In this document: piece after piece, positions 1-5,014 of the stretch
How positions within the stretch are numbered: the stretch's first letter is position 1
Layout of the letters: each line of letters opens with the position of its first letter
NCBI GenBank assembly: GCA_035493835.1
Contig: DATJHO010000066.1
Coordinates: forward strand, 1 to 7,097
Direction of reading: 5' to 3'
Length of the DNA stretch: 7,097 nt
Origin: DASZTU01 sp035493835
Lineage (GTDB): Bacteria > Pseudomonadota > Alphaproteobacteria > Rhizobiales > Devosiaceae
Notes under the pieces: generated by a model
The model's input: only the letters and a program-made list of their open reading frames with translations
Told to the model about the DNA's origin: nothing
Database searches by the model: none
Translations under genes and position numbers: made by a program

Positions 1-383
1 GGCCTCTCCTCGTAAGAACTGACCTCGACGAGGTTGCGGTCCGGATCGCGGAAGTAGATCGAGAGCATTTGGCCGCGCGCCCCGTTCCGCGCGATGGGCC
101 CGACCTCGATCTCGACAGCCTCGCGTTTGAGGTGGGCAACGACCTCGGCGATTGGCTGCTCCGTCACCAGGCAGAAATCGCCAGAGCCGGGCGTCGGCGT
201 TTCGGCCTTTGGCTCGAACGTGCGGTCGATCTGGTGGAGATTAATCTTCTGGCTGCCGAACTTGAGGGCCGCCGGCCGGCCCGCAAGGATCTCCCGCTCG
301 AGGCCCAGCACGCGCTCGTAGAAATCGAGCGAAGCGGCGACCGATCGGACGGTCAGCACGAAATGATCGGTTGAGGTGATCAT
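1..383 (-). CDS. VOC-family (glyoxalase fold) protein, GLOD5-like, partial
   Basis: This is a cytoplasmic metalloprotein of the vicinal oxygen chelate superfamily; its substrate is unknown. The gene reads leftward from an ATG at 383-381 and is open for 127 codons to the window edge, so the stop lies outside. The protein begins MITSTDHFVLTVRS and shows the usual beta-alpha-beta-beta-beta module: FYERVLG near residues 21-27, ALKFGSQKINLH at 39-50, a PTPGSGDFCLVTE stretch at 63-75, and SIYFRDPDRNLVEVSSY at 108-124. H7, H50 and E120 are at positions that bind metal in VOC enzymes. The whole pattern matches the glyoxalase domain-containing protein 5 group, often annotated 'VOC family virulence protein'. 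Members are about 125-135 residues long, so only a few residues should be missing. It lies 88 nt downstream of the dehydratase on the same strand and could be read through from it, but nothing ties it to sugar catabolism. No strong Shine-Dalgarno sequence is visible; a GGG just upstream sits inside an inverted repeat. The family call is secure, the function is not. Confidence 0.85.
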   Translation of the reverse strand, partial: MITSTDHFVLTVRSVAASLDFYERVLGLEREILAGRPAALKFGSQKINLHQIDRTFEPKAETPTPGSGDFCLVTEQPIAEVVAHLKREAVEIEVGPIARNGARGQMLSIYFRDPDRNLVEVSSYEER

Positions 384-387
384 GGCA

Positions 388-427
388 CCCGGTCTCAAGT
401 CGTCCTCAGAGGCTGCTCAAGACCGGG
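388..427 (-). repeat. 8-bp-arm inverted repeat directly upstream of the VOC start codon
   Basis: Perfect 8-nt arms CCCGGTCT (388-395) and AGACCGGG (420-427) enclose a 24-nt loop. The loop itself holds a small CCT/AGG inverted repeat (404-406 and 410-412). On the minus-strand transcript the 3' arm ends four nucleotides before the ATG of the VOC gene and contains the only G-rich stretch that could serve as its ribosome-binding site. There is no U-tract, so it is not a standard intrinsic terminator. It may be a translation-limiting or mRNA-stabilising hairpin; that role is inference. Confidence 0.5.
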
Positions 428-450
428 ATGCCGTTTCAGTTCCACGCCAG

Positions 451-474
451 CGGGCGATTGTTCAGCCCGTTTTA
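451..474. repeat. Short hairpin at the 3' end of the dehydratase gene
   Basis: CGGGC (451-455) and GCCCG (465-469) can pair across a 9-nt loop, and TTTTA (470-474) follows on the plus strand. The TTA at 472-474 is the dehydratase stop codon read on the minus strand. For the minus-strand transcript, which would use it, the hairpin follows the stop directly but has no trailing U-run, and the stem is only 5 bp. It is therefore at best a weak 3'-end structure. The T-run favours plus-strand termination, but no plus-strand gene ends here. Confidence 0.25.
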
Positions 475-2298
475 GTGGTTGTCGCGCGGGAGACCGGCGT
501 TCTGCGCCAGCCGCTGGTAGTTGACGGCCGGCCGCAGCACGGCGCCATCGCCGAGCTGGTCGACGAGACCGCGCTGGATTTCCTGCCACGGCGTCTGGTG
601 GGCCGGGTACTTGTAGCCGCCTTCCGCTTCGAGCGTCGCACGCCGCGTCTGGATCTCCTCATCGGAGATGAGGATGTTGGCCTCGCCCTTGTTGAGGTCG
701 ATGCGCACCCGGTCACCCGTCCGCAGGATCGCAAGATTGCCGCCGGCGGCGGCTTCAGGCGAAGCATTGAGGATCGAGGGCGAGCCCGAGGTGCCCGACT
801 GGCGGCCATCACCGATGCAGGCGAGCGCAGTGACGCCCTTCTTGATGAGGTAGGCCGGCGGCCGCATATTCACGACCTCGGCCGCGCCCGGATAGCCGAT
901 CGGGCCGGCTCCGCGCATGAACAACAGCGTGTGCTCGTCGATCTCGAGCGCCGGATCGTCGATCCGGTGGTGATAATCCTCCGGTCCATCGAACACCACC
1001 GCCTTGCCCTCAAAGGCATTGGGGCTCTTGGGGTCGGAGAGATAGCGCTCGCGGAATTCGGGGCTGATGACGCTGGTCTTCATGACTGCGCTGTTGAAGA
1101 GATTGCCCTTCAGCACCAGGAAGCCGGCATCCGTCTTCAGCGGGTTGTCGAAATGCCGGATGACCTTTTCGTCCTGGATCGTGGCATTCCGGCAGTTCTC
1201 GCCGATGGTCTTGCCATTAACGGTGGGGGCATCCTCGCGAATCAACCCCTGCCCCATCAACTCGTTCACCACCGCAGGCACGCCGCCAGCGTGATAATAA
1301 TCCTCGCCCAGATATTCGCCGGCCGGCTGCAGGTTCACCAGCAGCGGCACCTTGTGTCCGTGCGTCTGGAAATCCTCGACCGTCACGTCAACGCCGATAT
1401 GGCGGGCGATGGCGACGATGTGGATCGGCGCATTCGTCGAACCGCCGATCGCCGAATTGACGACGATCGAATTGATGAAATTGTCCTTGGTCAGGATGTC
1501 GGACGGCTTCAGGTCCTCATGCACCATGTCGACAATGCGGAGGCCGGTGCGGTAGGCCATTTCCTGCCGGTCGCGATAGGGCGCCGGAATTGCCGCCGAG
1601 CCGGGCAACTGCATGCCAAGCGCTTCGGCCAGCGAATTCATCGTCGTCGCCGTGCCCATCGTGTTGCAATAGCCGGTCGAGGGCGCCGAGGAGGCGACCA
1701 GGTCGATGAACTGTGGATAGTCGATCTCGCCGGCGGCCATCATCTGGCGTGCCTTCCAGACGATTGTGCCGGAACCGGTGCGCTCGCCCTTGTGCCAGCC
1801 ATTGAGCATCGGGCCGACCGAGAGCGCGATCGCAGGAATGTTGACTGTCGCCGCGCCCATCAGCATGGCGGGTGTCGTCTTGTCGCAGCCGATTGTGAGG
1901 ACCACGCCGTCGATCGGGTAGCCGTAAAGCACTTCGACGAGGCTCAGATAGGCCAGATTGCGGTCGAGCCCCGCGGTGGGGCGCTTGCCGGTCTCCTGGA
2001 TGGGATGGACGGGGAATTCGAGCGGGATGCCGCCGGCCTCGCGAATACCGTCGCGCACGCGCTGTGCCAGCACCATGTGGTGCCGGTTGCACGGCGACAG
2101 GTCCGAGCCGGTCTGGGCGATGCCGATGATCGGCTTGCCGGATTGCAGCTCCTCGCGGGAAATGCCGAAATTGAGATAGCGCTCGAGATAAAGCGCGGTC
2201 ATATCCGGATTTTCCGGATTGTCGAACCAGGCGCGCGAGCGGAGTTTCCGGCCAGCACCGTTGGCGCCGCCATCCGAGTTGCCATTGTTTGTGGTCAT
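472..2298 (-). CDS. IlvD/Edd-family sugar-acid dehydratase (XylD-like; probable galactonate/xylonate/arabinonate dehydratase)
   Basis: This cytoplasmic Fe-S enzyme removes water from an aldonic acid to give a 2-dehydro-3-deoxy acid. The 608-residue protein resembles Caulobacter D-xylonate dehydratase and Rhizobium L-arabinonate dehydratase along its length, with blocks such as RSRAWFDNP, MTALYLERYLNFGI, GKPIIGIAQTGSDLSPCNR, GYPIDGVVLTIGCDKTTPA and SSAPSTGYCNTMGTA. C70, C138 and C211 fit the three [2Fe-2S] cysteines of this branch, and K140 follows C138 in the CDK motif that carries the Mg-binding lysine. GRQSGT at 498-503 holds the candidate catalytic serine S501. Residues 1-17 form a Gly/Asn-rich tail absent from the conserved core. 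The ATG at 2298 is preceded by a purine-rich GGGAAGAGAAG; the next Met is M33, inside the conserved region, so the start is well supported. It is divergent from dgoK and dgoA, so D-galactonate is the most economical substrate, giving 2-dehydro-3-deoxygalactonate. The family is promiscuous, and xylonate, arabinonate or fuconate cannot be excluded. The family is certain; the substrate is inferred from context. Confidence 0.93.
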   Translation of the reverse strand: MTTNNGNSDGGANGAGRKLRSRAWFDNPENPDMTALYLERYLNFGISREELQSGKPIIGIAQTGSDLSPCNRHHMVLAQRVRDGIREAGGIPLEFPVHPIQETGKRPTAGLDRNLAYLSLVEVLYGYPIDGVVLTIGCDKTTPAMLMGAATVNIPAIALSVGPMLNGWHKGERTGSGTIVWKARQMMAAGEIDYPQFIDLVASSAPSTGYCNTMGTATTMNSLAEALGMQLPGSAAIPAPYRDRQEMAYRTGLRIVDMVHEDLKPSDILTKDNFINSIVVNSAIGGSTNAPIHIVAIARHIGVDVTVEDFQTHGHKVPLLVNLQPAGEYLGEDYYHAGGVPAVVNELMGQGLIREDAPTVNGKTIGENCRNATIQDEKVIRHFDNPLKTDAGFLVLKGNLFNSAVMKTSVISPEFRERYLSDPKSPNAFEGKAVVFDGPEDYHHRIDDPALEIDEHTLLFMRGAGPIGYPGAAEVVNMRPPAYLIKKGVTALACIGDGRQSGTSGSPSILNASPEAAAGGNLAILRTGDRVRIDLNKGEANILISDEEIQTRRATLEAEGGYKYPAHQTPWQEIQRGLVDQLGDGAVLRPAVNYQRLAQNAGLPRDNH

Positions 2299-2401
2299 CG
2301 CTTCTCTTCCCGTGGCCGCCGGCTGCTTGTCGGCGGCTTGTCTTATCCGGGTGCCATATAAAGCACCGTCGGTCCCGTAAGGAAATGCTTTTCCGTCGGC
2401 G

Positions 2402-2419
2402 ATCGGGCCCCGGTCCGAT
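2402..2419. promoter_or_regulatory. 18-bp imperfect palindrome, candidate operator
   Basis: ATCGGGCC and CGGTCCGAT form a nearly continuous dyad: ATCGG pairs with CCGAT, followed by one G-T mismatch and two inner C-G pairs around a CC centre. It lies midway between the two divergent start codons, about 103 nt from the dehydratase ATG and 90 nt from the dgoK start. GC-rich DNA produces such dyads by chance fairly often, so this is a weak call. Confidence 0.25.
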
Positions 2420-2432
2420 AGGCAAGGCGCTG

Positions 2433-2453
2433 CAAGCTATTGCGACTAGCTTG
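2433..2453. promoter_or_regulatory. 21-bp dyad CAAGCTA-N7-TAGCTTG, candidate operator
   Basis: Two perfect 7-nt arms (2433-2439 and 2447-2453) flank a 7-nt spacer TTGCGAC. The arms are less GC-rich than the surroundings, and the element lies 56 nt upstream of dgoK in the only divergent intergenic region of the locus. That is a typical position for a dimeric sugar-acid-responsive regulator. The regulator family cannot be told from the site, and no regulator gene is in the window. It is not a terminator: there is no T-run and no gene ends upstream. Confidence 0.45.
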
Positions 2454-2499
2454 GAGCGGCCGCTTCGGGTTACCTACTGGTCAAAATTCCGTGTGAGAC

Positions 2500-2504
2500 G
2501 AGGG
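2500..2504 (+). promoter_or_regulatory. Ribosome-binding site deciding the TTG start of dgoK
   Basis: GAGGG sits five nucleotides before TTG at 2510. Because the start codon is a rare one, this Shine-Dalgarno match is the main support for the chosen start. Confidence 0.65.
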
Positions 2505-2509
2505 TAAAA

Positions 2510-3430
2510 TTGAGCAGCGTTACGGCTTGGGTCGCCGTTGATTGGGGCACCACGAATCTGCGCGCCTGGGGCATCGGTCCCGGCGGCGAGGTGACGTTCG
2601 CCAAGTCGTCGGCACAGGGCATGGGAAAGCTTGCGCCCGAAGGCTTCGCAAAGGTCCTCGCAGAGCTCCTCGCCGACGAAATTTCGGGCGACGGCCCCTC
2701 GATCGATGTGCTGATCTGCGGCATGGCCGGCGCGCGCCAGGGCTGGATGGAGGCGCCCTATCTCGAGGCGCCGGCGGATCTGGGGGGCGTCGCCTTTTCG
2801 GCGGTCCGCCCCTCCATGCCTGATTCGCGGCTCAATCCGCGAATCCTTGCGGGCGTGTGCCAGAAGCTGGCCAGCACCGAGGACGTGATGCGTGGCGAAG
2901 AGACGCAGATCCTGGGACTCAGCGCGCTGCTCCCCGGCTTTACCGGCACGGCGGTGCTCCCCGGCACGCACTCCAAATGGATCGCCGTCAACGGCCGCCG
3001 TATCGAACGGTTCAACACCGTCATGACCGGCGAGCTCTATGAGGTGCTTCGCACGCACTCGGTGCTTCGACTGTCGCTTTCGGGCGATCTCGATGGGCCC
3101 GAGCGCGAGGGCGGCTTTACCGCCGGGCTCGAGGCCGGTGTCGCAGCGCCGCAAAAACTTGCGGCTATGCTGTTCAAGGTGCGCGCAGGTTCGCTGCTGT
3201 CGAACAGGCAGCCGGATTGGTGCGCCGGCTATCTTTCGGGGCTGTTGATCGGCGCGGAGATCGGTGGCCAGCGCGATTGGCTCGCCGACGGCGAAATTCC
3301 GCTCATCGGCAGCCCCGGTCTTTGCGGCCTTTATGCCAAGGGACTGGAGCTGGTCGGTGCGAAAAGCCGCATCGTGGATGCAACCGAAGCGACCTTGGCG
3401 GGCCTCAAGGCGGCACGCAGCCTCGGCTGA
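2510..3430 (+). CDS. dgoK: 2-dehydro-3-deoxygalactonokinase
   Basis: DgoK phosphorylates 2-dehydro-3-deoxy-D-galactonate at O6 with ATP, the step before the aldolase in the De Ley-Doudoroff pathway. The 306-residue protein fits the DgoK family; the E. coli enzyme is about 290 residues. It opens with the glycine-rich ATP-site motif VAVDWGTTNLRAWG (residues 8-21) and carries the family blocks GMAGARQGW (71-79), GEETQILG (129-136), PGTHSKW (151-157) and MTGELYEVL (172-180). Near the C-terminus, AGYLSGLLIGAEI and GLCGLYAKGLEL complete the second half of the fold. No signal peptide or membrane segment is seen. The start is a TTG at 2510-2512: GAGGG lies five nucleotides upstream, the neighbouring GTG triplets at 2491 and 2493 are out of frame, and no in-frame ATG precedes the conserved motif. 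It is the first gene of the plus-strand operon; dgoA follows after 63 nt. Confidence 0.95.
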   Translation: MSSVTAWVAVDWGTTNLRAWGIGPGGEVTFAKSSAQGMGKLAPEGFAKVLAELLADEISGDGPSIDVLICGMAGARQGWMEAPYLEAPADLGGVAFSAVRPSMPDSRLNPRILAGVCQKLASTEDVMRGEETQILGLSALLPGFTGTAVLPGTHSKWIAVNGRRIERFNTVMTGELYEVLRTHSVLRLSLSGDLDGPEREGGFTAGLEAGVAAPQKLAAMLFKVRAGSLLSNRQPDWCAGYLSGLLIGAEIGGQRDWLADGEIPLIGSPGLCGLYAKGLELVGAKSRIVDATEATLAGLKAARSLG

Positions 3431-3457
3431 CCATCGCCGAGCCGTATTTCAAGACAC

Positions 3458-3480
3458 GCTGGATGCGGCCTGCATCCGGC
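3458..3480 (+). repeat. Intercistronic hairpin between dgoK and dgoA
   Basis: GCTGGATGC (3458-3466) pairs with GCATCCGGC (3472-3480) over nine positions, one of them a T-G wobble, around a 5-nt loop GGCCT. It ends directly before the AAAGGAG ribosome-binding site of dgoA. With no U-tract it should not be an efficient intrinsic terminator. An mRNA-stabilising or translation-tuning role between the kinase and the aldolase is possible but inferred. Confidence 0.5.
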
Positions 3481-3493
3481 AAAGGAGAAACCA

Positions 3494-4108
3494 ATGACCG
3501 ATCCTCGCCATCTCATCGCCATCCTGAGGGGCATCACGACCATGGAGACGGTCGCGGTTTGTGAAGCCCTGGCCGACGCGGGCATCACCTTGATCGAGGT
3601 GCCGCTGAACTCGCCCGATGCGCTGACCTCGATCGCGCTGGCGGCGCACGCCCTCGAGGGCCGCGCCGTGATCGGCGCCGGCACGGTGCTCAGCAAGAAG
3701 CAGGTCGATGCGGTGGCCGAAGCGGGAGGCAAGTTCGTCGTCTCGCCCGATACCAACAAGCAGGTCATCGAGCGCACCGTCGAACAAGGCATGGCCTCTT
3801 ATCCCGGCGTCTTCTCCCCGACCGAAGCCTTCCGCGCCATTCGCGCCGGCGCGACGGCGTTGAAGTTTTTCCCGGCCGAGGTCCTGGGCCCCAAGGGGAT
3901 CAAGGCGATGAAGGCGGTGCTGCCACCCGAAATGCCGCTCTATGCGGTTGGCGGGGCCAATCCCGATAATTTCGGCGAGTTCTTCGCGGCCGGTTGCACC
4001 GGTTTCGGGCTCGGCACGTATATTTACAAGCCCGGCATGCCGTTGGAGGAAACGGCTGCACGCGGCAGGACGGCCGTAGAGGCCTATGACAGGGAGATGA
4101 ACAAATGA
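3494..4108 (+). CDS. dgoA: 2-dehydro-3-deoxy-6-phosphogalactonate aldolase
   Basis: This class I (Schiff-base) aldolase splits 2-dehydro-3-deoxy-6-phospho-D-galactonate into pyruvate and D-glyceraldehyde 3-phosphate in the cytoplasm. The 204-residue length matches the KDPG/KDPGal aldolase family. Motifs along the TIM barrel are LIAILRGI (7-14), IEVPLNSPD (34-42) with the catalytic glutamate E35, IGAGTVLS (60-67), FVVSPDTN (81-88), ALKFFPAEVLGP (122-133) with Schiff-base lysine K124, and YAVGGANPDNF then GFGLGTYIYKPG near the end. The EVPLNSP and LKFFPA wording is closer to DgoA than to the Entner-Doudoroff aldolase Eda, and dgoK next door supports this. The ATG has a clear AGGAG six nucleotides upstream. 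Its TGA overlaps the ATG of the lactonase gene (ATGA), suggesting translational coupling. Some homologues also use the gluconate isomer, so strict specificity is not shown. Confidence 0.95.
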   Translation: MTDPRHLIAILRGITTMETVAVCEALADAGITLIEVPLNSPDALTSIALAAHALEGRAVIGAGTVLSKKQVDAVAEAGGKFVVSPDTNKQVIERTVEQGMASYPGVFSPTEAFRAIRAGATALKFFPAEVLGPKGIKAMKAVLPPEMPLYAVGGANPDNFGEFFAAGCTGFGLGTYIYKPGMPLEETAARGRTAVEAYDREMNK

Positions 4109-4980
4109 GCCAAACCGCCGAGCTTTTCATCGACAGCCGCTGCCGGCTGGGGGAAGGCGTATTCTGGAATCCGCTGCGCGAGCAGCTTTTCTGGTTCGAC
4201 ATTCTCGAAAAGACGCTGTTTGCGGCCAATGTCGACGGCAGCCTCGTCAACCGCTGGACCTTCGACCGCATGGCTTCGGCGGCCGGTATCGTTGATGAGG
4301 ATACACTGATCGTCGCCGCGCAAGGCGCGCTCCTTGAGCTTGACCTGATCACCGGCGAGGACAGGGTTATCGTAGAGATTGAGCCGGACCTGCCGGGCAA
4401 TCGCACCAATGACGGACGGGTCGGGCCGGCGGGCGGTTTCTGGATCGGCACCATGCCGCACGACGAGGTGCTCTATTCGGGTTCGGTCTATCAGTATCGC
4501 GACGGAGCGCTGACGAAGCTCTTCGGCGACATTCGGATTCCCAACTCCACCTGCTTCTCCCCTGATGGCCGGACGGCTTACTTCACCGACACGCCCAACA
4601 GGATCATCATGCAGCGGCCCATCGATCCCGACAGCGGGGAGCCCGCCGGATTCTGGAGCGTATTTGCAAAGACCGGCGATCAGCCCGGCGCGCCGGACGG
4701 CTCCGTGGTCGATGCGGAAGGGTTTCTCTGGAACGCCCGCTGGGGCGGCGGCCGCGTGATCCGCTATGCGCCCGACGGTAGCGTCGACCGCGAGGTACTG
4801 GTGCCGGCGAGTCAGGTGACCTGCCCGGCGTTCGGCGGCCCGGACCTGAAGACGCTCTACATCACCTCTGCCAGCAAGAATCTGAGCCCTGAAGCTCTGG
4901 CCCAAGAGCCGCACGCCGGCAGCGTCTTTGCGATCGAGCTCGATGTCGCCGGGCAGCGGGAGACCTTGCTCCGCGCCTGA
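4105..4980 (+). CDS. SMP-30/regucalcin-family sugar lactonase (probable galactonolactonase)
   Basis: This protein is predicted to hydrolyse an aldonolactone to the open acid, supplying galactonate to the dehydratase. The 291-residue sequence is a six-bladed beta-propeller of the SMP-30/gluconolactonase/LRE family. The divalent-metal ligands are visible: E17 in RLGEGVFW, N147 in RIPNSTCFSPDG and D198 in GAPDGSVVD. R100, N102 and E121 match residues lining the sugar pocket of regucalcin. It has no signal peptide, so it is cytoplasmic. The start is fixed by the ATGA overlap with dgoA and a GGGAG eight nucleotides upstream. Its place in the operon argues for D-galactono-1,4-lactone. L-Arabinonolactone, which has the same ring configuration, is a realistic alternative or second substrate, since dehydrogenases and lactonases of this type often accept both. 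The GH42 gene follows after 34 nt. Confidence 0.9.
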   Translation: MSQTAELFIDSRCRLGEGVFWNPLREQLFWFDILEKTLFAANVDGSLVNRWTFDRMASAAGIVDEDTLIVAAQGALLELDLITGEDRVIVEIEPDLPGNRTNDGRVGPAGGFWIGTMPHDEVLYSGSVYQYRDGALTKLFGDIRIPNSTCFSPDGRTAYFTDTPNRIIMQRPIDPDSGEPAGFWSVFAKTGDQPGAPDGSVVDAEGFLWNARWGGGRVIRYAPDGSVDREVLVPASQVTCPAFGGPDLKTLYITSASKNLSPEALAQEPHAGSVFAIELDVAGQRETLLRA

Positions 4981-5000
4981 TCCAGAACGCCTCAATCACG

Positions 5001-5008
5001 GGGAGGAG
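5001..5008 (+). promoter_or_regulatory. Strong Shine-Dalgarno fixing the GTG start of the GH42 gene
   Basis: GGGAGGAG lies six nucleotides before GTG at 5015-5017. It decides against an in-frame ATG at 4928, which would add 29 unconserved residues and lie inside the lactonase gene. Confidence 0.8.
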
Positions 5009-5014
5009 AACCAC

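Larger units (their letters stand above)
2299..2509. promoter_or_regulatory. Divergent intergenic region between the dehydratase and the dgoK operon
   Basis: These 211 nt separate two outward-facing transcription units and must hold both promoters unless one is driven from elsewhere. No convincing sigma-70 pair is visible for dgoK. On the minus strand, TATATG (2360-2355) is a possible -10 about 60 nt before the dehydratase start, but no good -35 accompanies it. CCGTCGG occurs twice (2366-2372 and 2393-2399). Two larger dyads are listed separately. No small gene is apparent. Confidence 0.55.

Noticed and set aside
69..374. 101-codon plus-strand open frame at the left edge
   Set aside because: It is the shadow of the minus-strand VOC gene, which shows clear family motifs and metal-ligand residues.
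451..474. Plus-strand Rho-independent terminator (CGGGC/GCCCG then TTTTA)
   Set aside because: No plus-strand gene ends here, the stem has only five pairs and the T-run is the dehydratase stop codon read in reverse. It is kept only as a weak hairpin.
376..2361. 661-codon plus-strand open frame opposite the dehydratase
   Set aside because: It is the antisense shadow of a strongly conserved gene in GC-rich DNA. The peptide is rich in Arg, His, Asp and Ala with no family motif.
2356..2362. ATATAAA as a plus-strand -10 box for dgoK
   Set aside because: The nearest -35-like TTGTCT (2338-2343) is only 13 nt away, and the site lies about 150 nt before dgoK.
2474..3154. 226-codon minus-strand open frame opposite dgoK
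   Set aside because: Antisense shadow without motifs; it would also cross the dgoK start and ribosome-binding site.
4084..4995. 303-codon minus-strand open frame opposite the lactonase gene
   Set aside because: Antisense shadow; the plus strand carries the metal-ligand motifs of a known family.
4928..5014. Upstream in-frame ATG start for the GH42 protein
   Set aside because: It adds 29 unconserved residues encoded within the lactonase gene. The GTG at 5015 has a near-ideal ribosome-binding site and leads straight into the conserved GVCYYPEQWP.
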